From Geoanaerobacter pelophilus (GTDB lineage Bacteria; Desulfobacterota; Desulfuromonadia; Geobacterales; DSM-12255): DNA of 64,000 bases. The position numbers and the translations under genes were made by a program. How positions within the stretch are numbered: position 1 is the stretch's first letter; each line of letters begins with the position of its first letter. The notes beneath the pieces were generated by a model. The model did not search any database and was not told the origin of the DNA. It saw nothing but the letters and a program-made list of their open reading frames with translations. The stretch spans positions 248,001 through 312,000 of the forward strand of contig NZ_JAHCVJ010000002.1 in assembly GCF_018476885.1 (NCBI RefSeq), read 5' to 3'. Shown one piece after another: positions 1-8,093 of this stretch.

Positions 1-1235
1 TTGGCAACCGTAACCTGATCTCCCCGTTCGGCGCTGAAGCCGACGGCACTCTTGACCAATGCCTCAATCTTTGTAAGCTCATCAGGGGTCCGCGGCGTAT
101 ATTTGGCCTTGCCGGTTTTGCCGTCCTTGCCGGCAGCCGGGGTATCGTATTTGCCGTCTACCAGGATCGCTACCGAAACCTTTGACAGCGAACCCACAGG
201 CTCAATGGTCCGGGCAGTGGACCGACTCACCTCGTAATTGAGTGTTTCATCACTCTTGGACCCGCCACCACCTGCCTGTGGCTGGGCTGCCGGTGCTCGG
301 CCCAGGTTTGTCTGAACACCAGGCACCCCGGTAATCGCGCTGCCTCCGCCTTTTTCCTCGCTCCGCTGCTCGCTTCTTACTGCTGCAGCCTCGGGGTCGT
401 AGCGCTCCTCAAACTTTTCCACCTGTTTGAAGTTGAATGATGCCGAAACCCTTGCCACCGACTTGCCGGTGCCCACCACCTTGTCAAGCAGTGACTGCAA
501 CCGCTCCTCAGTGCTCTTTTCAAAGGCCTTCTGGGTCTCCTGCATGGTACCGGTCAACTTGGATGTGGCATCGAGCGGCCCGGTGCGGGAGAGGATCTTC
601 CCCTTGCCGTCAAGAATGGTCACATGTTCCGGATCAAGCCCCTCGACCGACGCAGCCACCAGATGCACTATCCCCTGGACATCGGATTCCCGAAGACTGC
701 GGCTGCCTTTGATCTTCAGCACAACCGAGGCAGTCGCCGGCTTTTCGGCATCCTTGAAGAGGCTCTTTTCCGGAATTGCCAGATGCACGCGGGCCTGTTC
801 AACACCGGCTAGCTGCGATATCGTCCGGGAAAGTTCCCCCTGGAGCGCTCGCTGGTAGTTGAGCTTCTGGACGAATTCGGTCATGCCAAAATTCTTCCGG
901 TCGAAAATTTCATAGCCGACACCGCCACCCTGCGGCAAACCTTCAGAGGCAAGAGTCAGGCGGAGTTCGTAGACCTTTTCCGAAGGCACCAGAATCGCCT
1001 TGCCGTCCGGCGACAGGCGATACGGGACCTTCTGCTCTTTCAGTTTTTTGACTATTTCGCCGGCATCCTCGGTGTTCAGGTTGGCAAACAATGGCCGATA
1101 ATCGGTCTTGTTTGCCAGGACAATCAACACGGCAAAGGCGGCAATCGACAGTCCGACGATCCCTCCCACCAACCAACGTTTGGCAGGAGACAGTGCAAGA
1201 AACGGCTCAATATATTTTTTCAAATTATCTGGCAT
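1..1235 (-). CDS. fliF: flagellar MS-ring protein FliF (partial, C-terminus outside window)
   Basis: FliF builds the MS ring in the inner membrane that anchors the flagellar rod and carries the FliG switch ring. Reading the minus strand from the ATG at 1235 gives about 411 codons, open to the window edge. A short cytoplasmic N-terminus (MPDNLKKYIEPFLALSP) is followed by a membrane segment at about residues 21-40, then the secretin-like ring domains with the family hallmark GGGVGYEIFDRKNFG and the segment NYQRALQGELSRTI. The gene lies 24 bases downstream of fliE in the order flgB-flgC-fliE-fliF, the usual basal-body operon. The last quarter, including the second membrane segment and FliG-binding tail, is outside the window. 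Confidence 0.96.
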   Translation of the reverse strand, partial: MPDNLKKYIEPFLALSPAKRWLVGGIVGLSIAAFAVLIVLANKTDYRPLFANLNTEDAGEIVKKLKEQKVPYRLSPDGKAILVPSEKVYELRLTLASEGLPQGGGVGYEIFDRKNFGMTEFVQKLNYQRALQGELSRTISQLAGVEQARVHLAIPEKSLFKDAEKPATASVVLKIKGSRSLRESDVQGIVHLVAASVEGLDPEHVTILDGKGKILSRTGPLDATSKLTGTMQETQKAFEKSTEERLQSLLDKVVGTGKSVARVSASFNFKQVEKFEERYDPEAAAVRSEQRSEEKGGGSAITGVPGVQTNLGRAPAAQPQAGGGGSKSDETLNYEVSRSTARTIEPVGSLSKVSVAILVDGKYDTPAAGKDGKTGKAKYTPRTPDELTKIEALVKSAVGFSAERGDQVTVA

Positions 1236-1259
1236 TGACTACTCTGTGATTAGATTTTA

Positions 1260-1565
1260 CTAGACCGGCATTCTCATGATCTCTTGATATGCCTCAACCG
1301 CCTTGTTCCTGACCTGGGTGATGAACTGGAAGGAGATGCTGGCCTTCTCCATGGCGATCATTACTTCGTGCAGCGACTTGGTCTCGCCGGTAACGAGTTG
1401 CTGCACTGCCTGATCCGACTCGACCTGGGAAGTGTTGACCTTTTCTATCATCTCCCCCAGGAATTTACTGAAACCTTCCGAAGGAGATACCTGCGGCGCT
1501 GCAGCACCAGAGGAAGGAAACGCCTTGCCAATGCCGAACCCGCTTTCTATAGCCTTGATATCCAT
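1260..1565 (-). CDS. fliE: flagellar hook-basal body adaptor FliE
   Basis: FliE joins the MS ring to the proximal rod. The 101-residue product has the normal family length and ends with the conserved C-terminal helix region (LHEVMIAMEKASISFQFITQVRNK, read in part) and EIMRMPV at the very end, which is the most conserved part of FliE. The start ATG at 1565 has an AGGAG ribosome site six bases upstream. It lies between flgC (25 bases upstream) and fliF, as in most flagellated proteobacteria, so it is certainly part of the same transcript. Confidence 0.95.
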   Translation of the reverse strand: MDIKAIESGFGIGKAFPSSGAAAPQVSPSEGFSKFLGEMIEKVNTSQVESDQAVQQLVTGETKSLHEVMIAMEKASISFQFITQVRNKAVEAYQEIMRMPV

Positions 1566-1590
1566 GTGTCACTCCTGTTTACTATTGATG

Positions 1591-2031
1591 CTACCTGCTG
1601 ATCTCCAGAGTTTTCATAGCCATGCTTTTGGCTGCCTGCGAAGCGGTGATATTAGCCTCATACGCCCTGGTAGCAGCTATCATGTCGGCCATCTCCTCAA
1701 CAACATTCACGTTCGGATAGGCAACATACCCTTGAGCGTCGGCATCCGGATGCGAAGGGTCATACTGAAGGCGGGGAGGGTTTGGGTCTTCCACCACCTC
1801 GATAACCTCGACCCCCGCGGAATTCTTCCGGGCAGCACTCTGCAACGCCGACTTGAAGGAGGCTGCAGCCGGCGCAGTTGAGGCAAAAACCGCATCCTTC
1901 CGCTTGTACGGTCCGCCTTCCTGGGTTCTTGTCGAATTTGCATTGGCAATATTGCTGGAGATGAGATTCATTCGGGTCCGTTCCGCGGTTAATGCCGAGG
2001 AACTGATATCCATGGATGTAAAGAAGTCCAT
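1591..2031 (-). CDS. flgC: flagellar proximal rod protein FlgC
   Basis: FlgC is one of the rod proteins exported through the flagellar type III apparatus. The product (146 residues from this start) opens with MDFFTSMDISSSALTAER and has the rod/hook N-terminal motif ISSNIANANSTRT and the C-terminal motif AATRAYEANITA, both typical of the FlgB/FlgC/FlgG family. A start four codons upstream (2043) is also open, but homologues normally begin at the MDFF-type start, so that one is chosen. It follows flgB by about 55 bases and precedes fliE. Confidence 0.95.
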   Translation of the reverse strand: MDFFTSMDISSSALTAERTRMNLISSNIANANSTRTQEGGPYKRKDAVFASTAPAAASFKSALQSAARKNSAGVEVIEVVEDPNPPRLQYDPSHPDADAQGYVAYPNVNVVEEMADMIAATRAYEANITASQAAKSMAMKTLEISR

Positions 2032-2086
2032 CTTTAACCTCACTGTTCGGGATGGGCATCATCCCTGTTCATAATTAACTACCCGG

Positions 2087-2515
2087 CTACTGCCCCTTGA
2101 TAGCGCTTTTGAGACCTTCGAATTTCTTGCCGATTATCTGCACCGACGCATTATACATGATCTGGTTCGCAGCCAGTTTCCCCATCTCCTGTTCCAGTTC
2201 TACGGCATTACCGTCACGACCTATTCCCGGCGCAGGGGTTTCGACGATTCTCCCCTCAACTGACGCCAGTGAATTGGCCTGTCCCTTCAACGGGATGTGT
2301 CGAGGATGTGACACCGCTTTTTTCCCAGGATTTGCTGATTTATTGGACTTCAAGGCATCCCTGAGCTCTCCTTCAAACGAAAGCGTCGCCGGAATATAAT
2401 TAGGAGTCTCTGCATTGGCAAGATTGGCAGAGATGTGATTGTGATTTTTTGCCCTCAGGTCGATGCTTTTCCCAAGCAGCTCTATGGTATTGGAAAATAT
2501 CCCCTCAATCGGCAT
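2087..2515 (-). CDS. flgB: flagellar proximal rod protein FlgB
   Basis: First gene of the basal-body operon flgB-flgC-fliE-fliF. The 142-residue product shows the rod-protein N-terminal motif HISANLANAETPNYIP and the FlgB-type C-terminus QIMYNASVQIIGKKFEGLKSAI. The ATG at 2515 has a strong AAGGAGGG ribosome site. A -24/-12 type promoter sits just upstream, so this is likely the head of the transcript. Confidence 0.95.
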   Translation of the reverse strand: MPIEGIFSNTIELLGKSIDLRAKNHNHISANLANAETPNYIPATLSFEGELRDALKSNKSANPGKKAVSHPRHIPLKGQANSLASVEGRIVETPAPGIGRDGNAVELEQEMGKLAANQIMYNASVQIIGKKFEGLKSAIKGQ

Positions 2516-2543
2516 AGTAATCCCTCCTTATCCACTGCCTTTG

Positions 2544-2559
2544 AGCAAAAGATATACCA
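2544..2559 (-). promoter_or_regulatory. candidate sigma-54 (-24/-12) promoter for flgB operon
   Basis: On the minus strand the sequence TGGTATATCTTTTGCT matches the RpoN pattern TGGCAC-N5-TTGCW at the invariant positions: GG and GC are exactly 12 bases apart. The predicted start lies near 2533, leaving a very short leader that still contains the whole flgB ribosome site. Flagellar genes in Geobacter-type bacteria are known to be under RpoN, which supports the call; the TAT in place of CAC weakens it. Confidence 0.6.
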
Positions 2560-2596
2560 TCCAATTTAATTAATAAAATTGAGCCATTACAAAACA

Positions 2597-2625
2597 ATAA
2601 AGGCGCCTTTGCTAGGCGCCTCATG
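2597..2625 (-). terminator. terminator after the AMIN-TPR gene
   Basis: Two copies of the self-complementary octamer AGGCGCCT (2601-2608 and 2614-2621) are separated by five bases and followed on the minus strand by TTTATTGTTTT. This is a Rho-independent terminator for the minus-strand cheY/cheX/AMIN-TPR transcript and separates it from the flgB operon. Confidence 0.75.
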
Positions 2626-2660
2626 ATCATTTTTGACAAAAGCCATTTTTTTGACTCTAT

Positions 2661-4751
2661 TTAAATATCCGCGCCAGGCCGCTCCTTCCACTCAAGGTCA
2701 GCCAGTTTCTGAGACGCAAGCTTTTGCCAGACAGGGTCACGCCCTTCCTTGACGATCTTTTCCCAATTCTTTTTCGCTTCTGCGGTCTGCCCCTGATTCC
2801 GGCTCAATTCTCCCAACCGGAAAAGAAACCGATCACGCCCTTCCTGCGGCGCCTGGACAAGTCCGGCAGTTAAATACTCCATCGCTTTCGCATTATTCCG
2901 GGATGCCTGATATGACGTCCCCGCCACAAAATAGGCATCTGCCAACAATGGAGACGTTGCCCTTCGGCTGTTCATGGCCGTAATAAAAAGCTCCATTGCC
3001 TTCACTGCCTGCGGCAATGACTTACCGGCCTCCAAGGACTTGCCAAGATAATAATAGCTCTCAGGAATTCCGGCACGCACTTTTGGGTCCAGAAGAAAAG
3101 CAAGATCGGCCTTGACCGCGTCCAGGTCGCCCTTCCGGTAACCGAGATCGCCGAGCAGTTCCCTGGCCCGTTGTGTCTCGGTCAAAAGGGGGAACTTCCG
3201 GATGAACTCCCGTCCGGTAGACTCTGCAAGAGCCCAGTCAGAAAGGGACATGGCGTTATCCATGATTTTACCGTACAGAAACGGGGCCTGCCGGACTGCC
3301 CAATCGCGGCGTGCCAGCCGGCCAAAAAGGCGGTTTTCCTCCTGAACCTGGCCAAGCTCCGTAAATGATTGGTCAAGATCGCCAATAAATGATGACTCGT
3401 CCATGCACTTGGCAAGGTAGTCGGCATTCCGGTCCATGACCTTGACCATAAGCTCCGGTTCGCCTGCCTTCTTTACTTCCTTGTAGACAACCGGCATCAG
3501 ATCAAGATGGATGGAACGGGCCAGAGACGCCAAAATCCCTCGAGGGTACCGTTTTTCATAATCGGCAACTGCGGTAAGCGCATTCATTCCGCTGCCGAAC
3601 AGTGAATCCAGGAGCGCTGCCTTGAAAAAAGCCTCTTCCCTGACAATGAAGTCACTGGATACCTGGGCTATGCGGAGATATTCGTCTCTTAGACCGGGAT
3701 AAGCAAAAGTGTCAGTCTCCGGGAATCTCCTGTCGGCGAGTTTTAATGCGGCATAGACTGCAGCCTTGTTCTCAGGAAAGAACCGGATGACATTGCTATA
3801 AATTATTCTTGATTCTGTTTCCAGTTTCTGCCGGGCAAGGATGTCTGCCAACCGCACCAGCAGGATCGGCGCCGATTTTTTCTCGGCCTTGTCCGCTATC
3901 AAACCGGAGAGCAGCTTCCTGCCCGCAGCAAGTTCCCCGTTCCTGATGAGACAGTCGGCATAGGCAAACTTGGCATCAACGCTCAGATCGAGGAATTGCG
4001 GCCAGAGGCTTTCGCCTTGCCGGAAAAACTGAAGAGCCTTTCCATAATCGAGGAGGCAGTAATACGCCTGGCCACAACGATAGGTGGCCAAAGAAAGAAT
4101 CTTGGAATCCTTGTTGAGAAAAGAGCTTAAGATACTTAGCGCATCTGCCGCCTGCCCTTTGTAAACAGCCGCTTCCCCGGCCAAAAACTGTCGGGTCTCT
4201 TCTTCGCTGAGCAGGGCGCGCAGCGACTGCTGGTCTGTCGGCACAAAAGGGAGCTCAGAACGTACCGGAGGGTCATATTCCTTAACAAATCGGCCGGCGC
4301 CGTTCCAGATCGACTCTCGCCCTTCAGGCAGCGATGGGACATCGCGGCGGGTCCGGAAACGCGGTCCGATATCCACCGTAAGGGTCGGCAGGCAACTGTC
4401 AATGACCCTTGCCCCTTCCGCCGCACTGCTCATACCGATAGTGACCCGCACGAAGTTGCCGCGCTGGGCAACGGCAACCCCTTTTATATGCTGGTCGGAA
4501 TAGCTTCTGAGCCGGCGAAGCAGTGGAGCATCGGCACTGGAAAAAGTCACCTTCAGGCGATTGCCGGGGAGTTCATTTACTGAGTACTCAGTTCCCTGGT
4601 CAAGCTGGAAAATGATCCGGGTGTGATCCTGGTGGGGACGGATATCAATGCGACGAAGACGTGACGGAATTTCTGCGGCGGCATCGGAGGAGCTTCCGAT
4701 AACTGAAAGCACCAGCGAGATACAAGAAGCTATGAATCGCAGCCGCGTCAT
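2661..4751 (-). CDS. AMIN-domain and tetratricopeptide-repeat protein
   Basis: Exported protein of 696 residues with no single recognised name. A signal peptide (about residues 1-26, ending ASDAAAE) is followed by an AMIN-like beta domain at about residues 30-135 (IDIRPHQDHTRIIFQLD, then VRVTIGMSS) and a long helical region with TPR repeats to the C-terminus, for example YLGKSLEAGKSLPQAVKAME and AYFVAGTSYQASRNNAKAME. AMIN domains commonly target proteins to the cell envelope or peptidoglycan; TPRs bind partners. The ATG at 4751 overlaps the stop of the upstream CheX-receiver gene (TGATG), so the two are translationally coupled and the protein is probably linked to motility or its envelope assembly. 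A GTG one codon upstream is an alternative start. Confidence 0.8.
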   Translation of the reverse strand: MTRLRFIASCISLVLSVIGSSSDAAAEIPSRLRRIDIRPHQDHTRIIFQLDQGTEYSVNELPGNRLKVTFSSADAPLLRRLRSYSDQHIKGVAVAQRGNFVRVTIGMSSAAEGARVIDSCLPTLTVDIGPRFRTRRDVPSLPEGRESIWNGAGRFVKEYDPPVRSELPFVPTDQQSLRALLSEEETRQFLAGEAAVYKGQAADALSILSSFLNKDSKILSLATYRCGQAYYCLLDYGKALQFFRQGESLWPQFLDLSVDAKFAYADCLIRNGELAAGRKLLSGLIADKAEKKSAPILLVRLADILARQKLETESRIIYSNVIRFFPENKAAVYAALKLADRRFPETDTFAYPGLRDEYLRIAQVSSDFIVREEAFFKAALLDSLFGSGMNALTAVADYEKRYPRGILASLARSIHLDLMPVVYKEVKKAGEPELMVKVMDRNADYLAKCMDESSFIGDLDQSFTELGQVQEENRLFGRLARRDWAVRQAPFLYGKIMDNAMSLSDWALAESTGREFIRKFPLLTETQRARELLGDLGYRKGDLDAVKADLAFLLDPKVRAGIPESYYYLGKSLEAGKSLPQAVKAMELFITAMNSRRATSPLLADAYFVAGTSYQASRNNAKAMEYLTAGLVQAPQEGRDRFLFRLGELSRNQGQTAEAKKNWEKIVKEGRDPVWQKLASQKLADLEWKERPGADI

Positions 4752-5791
4752 CACGCAGCCTTCAGGAACCTGTTGACTTTTGAGACAAGCTCATCGGCAT
4801 CGTAAGGTTTGAGCACAATGTCCCGGGCCCCGTATTTAAGCGCCTTCAAAACTCCGGAACGGGTCCATTGCGGAGCACACATGATTATAGGAAGCGGGGA
4901 GTCCTGGTTCATTGCATTAAGCTTGATACAGAGTGCCAATTCCCGGTCCTCGGTATCTGCAACTCCGACAACGGCGACCCGGGCATTGCTCTGAGCGCAG
5001 ATTTCCCTGATGTCAGCCTTGAGCGACGCCGCTACGACGCACAAGCCTGCTGCACTTAACGACTGTTTGACAATCTCCCTGAGTTGTTCGTCATCCTCAA
5101 GCAGCAAGATAGTAGCCCCGCCTGCCACATCGGCCCCTGCAGCAGATGCTCCGGCACTCTCCGTGGCAGAAGGCTGATCATCGGAAACCGCTTCAGACTC
5201 AGGCTCAGGTTCAGCAGCAGGGGGTTCGATCTGGTGGGCAAGCTCAAGTGGGACCAGGATATTCAACCGGTCCATCTCCAGCCCTTCCATATTCAACTGG
5301 GCCCGGAACAGGACATAATCACCGGTCGGTATCGGCTCATCATCCGACATCTCATCGACACCAGGTATGAATTTTTTCGGGGCATTCAGCTTAAGATGAA
5401 TTTTCTGGGGCAGCGACGGCTTGAAAACCGAGTTGAACGAGCCGATTATCTGGTTCATTATCTCGCCGAAGGCATCAATATCATCCGGCTCCATAATGGC
5501 CAGTCTGCGTTTTTCATTGACCCTGGCAGGCGGAATCCCCAGCAGCAGGCCGCTGAGCAAAATGGCGTCTCTCAGGGAGAAGATCATGTAAAACTGGCCG
5601 TTATACTCCTCCCGTGCCTCAACATTGGCGACAAAAATGGCGTCGTCCATGTCGGAGAAATAGGTGACCTTGTTGGTGGAGACCGTGTCGCTTTCGTCGA
5701 TGTTCAGTTGCTGTCCGAGCAGCATGCTGCTCTCCTCGCCCGTCTGGGTCAAGGCAGCATCCATCATATCTTTGAGTTTAAGCTGTTTCAT
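4751..5791 (-). CDS. CheX/CheC-like phosphatase domain fused to a degenerate receiver domain
   Basis: A 346-residue fusion. Residues about 1-200 resemble the CheC/CheX/FliY family: an ELGN-class E-x-x-N active-site motif is visible in AFGEIMNQIIGSFNSVF, as in phosphatases that dephosphorylate CheY-P. A proline/acidic linker (about 200-225) leads to a receiver-like domain at the C-terminus. That receiver keeps the first acidic pocket (LLLEDDEQLR) and the conserved lysine (VLKPYDADEL), but where the phosphoacceptor Asp should end strand 3 the sequence is VAVVGVAD, so the Asp appears to be Gly, and strand 4 has Cys (PIIMCAP) instead of Thr/Ser. It is therefore probably a non-phosphorylated pseudoreceiver. 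The gene lies 17 bases after cheX and is coupled to the AMIN-TPR gene. A GTG two codons upstream is an alternative start. Confidence 0.75.
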   Translation of the reverse strand: MKQLKLKDMMDAALTQTGEESSMLLGQQLNIDESDTVSTNKVTYFSDMDDAIFVANVEAREEYNGQFYMIFSLRDAILLSGLLLGIPPARVNEKRRLAIMEPDDIDAFGEIMNQIIGSFNSVFKPSLPQKIHLKLNAPKKFIPGVDEMSDDEPIPTGDYVLFRAQLNMEGLEMDRLNILVPLELAHQIEPPAAEPEPESEAVSDDQPSATESAGASAAGADVAGGATILLLEDDEQLREIVKQSLSAAGLCVVAASLKADIREICAQSNARVAVVGVADTEDRELALCIKLNAMNQDSPLPIIMCAPQWTRSGVLKALKYGARDIVLKPYDADELVSKVNRFLKAA

Positions 5792-5808
5792 GGTCACCCG
5801 GCAGGTTT

Positions 5809-6315
5809 TCAGCCTTCTTTACTTAATTTAAGTCCCACCAAAAACCGTGCATCTTCGAAGGTAAAAGGAATTATGACACAATCACTGTCAGTCATGGCGT
5901 TAATTGTGTACTCTTCCCCGGAGATAACCGTAGGGATCGAGAGACTTATGTCCAACCCGCCTTTGGAGAGAATCTGTTTTACATACCCGCCAAGCATGTT
6001 GGCAATCTCCCCAAGCGCATCGTTCACATCCTCGCCCACTTCATCAACTTCCATGCCCAGCATGTTGGAAGTAATTTTCATGGCAAAAGGCTTGGGGCAA
6101 TGGATAGAAAGAATCCCGGTATAGGTCCCGGCAAGTCCGACCATTCCAGTTATGCTACAGTGAAAATGGGTTACCGGTTCCGCTAGCGGAAACGAATCGG
6201 CGACGTCCATCATTACCATAGTACTGAATACTTCCTTTGTCGCATGAATCACATAACCCCGGAGGTCTTCTTCTTTGATATGGGCGGCCTGCGAAACATT
6301 GGTATTAAGTGTCAT
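5809..6315 (-). CDS. cheX: CheX-type chemotaxis phosphatase
   Basis: A 168-residue CheX-family protein. The active-site helix motif E-x-x-N is seen in DALGEIANMLGG, the residues that in characterised CheX/CheC proteins insert into the CheY active site and remove phosphate. Expected partner is the CheY encoded immediately upstream: the cheX ATG overlaps the cheY stop (ATGA), so the phosphatase and its substrate are co-translated. It acts in the cytoplasm. Whether this pair serves flagellar rotation or another output is not shown by sequence, but the flagellar operon lies next door. Confidence 0.85.
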   Translation of the reverse strand: MTLNTNVSQAAHIKEEDLRGYVIHATKEVFSTMVMMDVADSFPLAEPVTHFHCSITGMVGLAGTYTGILSIHCPKPFAMKITSNMLGMEVDEVGEDVNDALGEIANMLGGYVKQILSKGGLDISLSIPTVISGEEYTINAMTDSDCVIIPFTFEDARFLVGLKLSKEG

Positions 6316-6674
6316 AGCAGCCCTCCCAGTTTTTCGTTGAGCTGCTCCGGGGTAAACGGTTTCTTGATACTGTCGCTGGCGCCGCTGTTCATCGCTTCTT
6401 TGAGAATGTCCTCCCCACCCTCGGTGGTGATCATGACTATGGGCACCTTGCTGCCATTGGCGCGCAAAGCCTTGATGAATTCCAGCCCGTCCATGTTGGG
6501 CATGTTTATATCGGAGAGCACAAGATCGACCTTGTTGGCTGAGAGCGCATTCAAACCTTCAATGCCGTCACCTGCCTCGAAAATGTCGTCTACCGGCAAA
6601 CCAGCCTGCCGCAAGGACCTAGAGATGATCTTTCTCATTGTTGATGAATCGTCGACAATCAGTACATTGGCCAT
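6312..6674 (-). CDS. cheY: CheY-like single-domain response regulator
   Basis: A stand-alone receiver domain of 120 residues. It has the acidic pocket (VLIVDDSSTMRK), the phosphoacceptor Asp in VLSDINMPNMDGLEF, the Thr in PIVMITTEGGE and the conserved Lys in SIKKPFTPEQL. It has no output domain, so it works by binding a partner, as CheY does at the flagellar switch. The start has an AAGGAGG ribosome site. It heads the cheY-cheX-(CheX/receiver)-AMIN/TPR run. No kinase is next to it; the cheA near 41 kb in this window or another one elsewhere could feed it. Confidence 0.9.
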   Translation of the reverse strand: MANVLIVDDSSTMRKIISRSLRQAGLPVDDIFEAGDGIEGLNALSANKVDLVLSDINMPNMDGLEFIKALRANGSKVPIVMITTEGGEDILKEAMNSGASDSIKKPFTPEQLNEKLGGLL

Positions 6675-6836
6675 TGGTAATACCTCCTTGTGTCTCTTGA
6701 AAAATTGTCAGGATAAACATTACACGGTAATATCCGATACGCAACCCTTACCCTGGCGGAATCAGCACAAATGTGAGAATCGGTAATGCATGTAGCATGT
6801 AATGTAACTTCTGTTTCGGCAGTTCAGGGTAAATCT

Positions 6837-7946
6837 TTAGGGCGATTGGCTCTCAGTAGGAATCCTTACCCGAAAACAGCTCCCTTCGCCTTCACTGCTT
6901 GCAACTTCAATGCTACCCCCATGCTCCTCAGCAAGGGCCTTGCAGATGGTCAGCCCCAACCCGGTACCTTTGTATCCCTTGACCTTTGCCGAACGGAAAT
7001 ACTTATTGAAAATGCGCTCTTGGTCCTTTGCCGGAATGCCTATCCCGGTATCAGAAACCTCCATGACTATATCGGTGCCGTCCATGAAACCTGAGACCTT
7101 GATCTCCCCGCTCTTGGGAGTGAATTTTATGGCATTGCTGATGATATTGGAAAAGAGCCTGCCGATCTGCTTGGCATCGGCCTTAACTATCGGAATCGCC
7201 GGATCGACGGTGCAACTGAATGCGATGCCGTGAGTTTCCGCATCCTGGGCCAAATCAGCACAACATTCAGCCAATACTTTTCCGATATTACAGAATTCGC
7301 GGCGAATCTCCACCAGGCCTGCATCCAGGCGGTATGAATCGAGAATATCTTCGATCATCCCCTGGAGTCGGTGGCCGCTTCTTTTTATCTCTGCCACGCA
7401 CTGCGCTGCCCGTTCTCCAGCCAATACCTTCGGATCGCCGACAAGTGCATCCAGATAGCCGAGCATCACCGTAAGCGGTGACTTGAGGTCATGGGTCATA
7501 GAAGCAACAAACTCATCGCTCTTCCGCTGCTCACGCCTCTCGGCTGTTATGTCGCGCAATTCATACATATCACCAAGGCATGCCCCTTCTCTGCAGATTA
7601 CCGAGGTTGCCCGTGCCTGGACAACCAGGCCATGGATGTTCATCTCAACTGGATAGTCACGGCAGTTTTCTCCCAACACCTTGTAAATAGCCGTCTTTAA
7701 AGGAAGCATGTAGACCCGTTTCCCGACTACATCCTGCCGGGAAATCTGCAAGATCCGTTCTGCCATCTGGTTCAGGTAGCAGATAGTCCCTTCGTTATCA
7801 ACCATGACCATGCCGATGGAAAGGTTTTCTACCAGAGATTCGGCGACTCCGGAAACTCCGGCAAACCTGCCCGCCATGGCAGAATCGGCTGCATATCCCG
7901 TATTTCCTGATGATTCCATAGATTTACCTATCGGGGAAAGTGTCAT
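6837..7946 (-). CDS. soluble PAS-domain sensor histidine kinase
   Basis: Cytoplasmic kinase of 369 residues without a membrane segment. A PAS domain (about residues 35-135, starting near SLVENLSIGMVMVDNEGTI) is followed by a HisKA dimerisation helix with the phospho-accepting His in SMTHDLKSPLTVMLGYLD (about residue 155) and an HATPase domain with the N box (NIISNAIKFTP), G1 (VSDTGIGIP) and G2 (GTGLGLTICKA). No response regulator is directly coupled, though cheY begins 160 bases downstream on the same strand. It is divergent from the chemoreceptor gene at 8.1 kb. Signal sensed is unknown. Confidence 0.88.
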   Translation of the reverse strand: MTLSPIGKSMESSGNTGYAADSAMAGRFAGVSGVAESLVENLSIGMVMVDNEGTICYLNQMAERILQISRQDVVGKRVYMLPLKTAIYKVLGENCRDYPVEMNIHGLVVQARATSVICREGACLGDMYELRDITAERREQRKSDEFVASMTHDLKSPLTVMLGYLDALVGDPKVLAGERAAQCVAEIKRSGHRLQGMIEDILDSYRLDAGLVEIRREFCNIGKVLAECCADLAQDAETHGIAFSCTVDPAIPIVKADAKQIGRLFSNIISNAIKFTPKSGEIKVSGFMDGTDIVMEVSDTGIGIPAKDQERIFNKYFRSAKVKGYKGTGLGLTICKALAEEHGGSIEVASSEGEGSCFRVRIPTESQSP

Positions 7947-8093
7947 TCTACTTAAGAAAAAGTTTCCATACCCGCTGTTCAGGTCGCAAGCAAAGCGAGT
8001 TATTCCTGTATAACAGCTCTGTTGGTTTGACGCTTAGCAATTCGCATGGTAAAGATTCGTAATAAATAAGTTGCCGTCCATTACGGAGAGTAC

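Noticed and set aside
5084-6124. 346-codon open frame on the plus strand across cheX genes
   Set aside because: Antisense to two recognised genes and their junction; no domain signs.
6675-6836. GGGTAAGGGTTGC on the minus strand before cheY as a sigma-54 promoter
   Set aside because: The -24 element reads AGG without the TGG and CAC parts; too weak to call.
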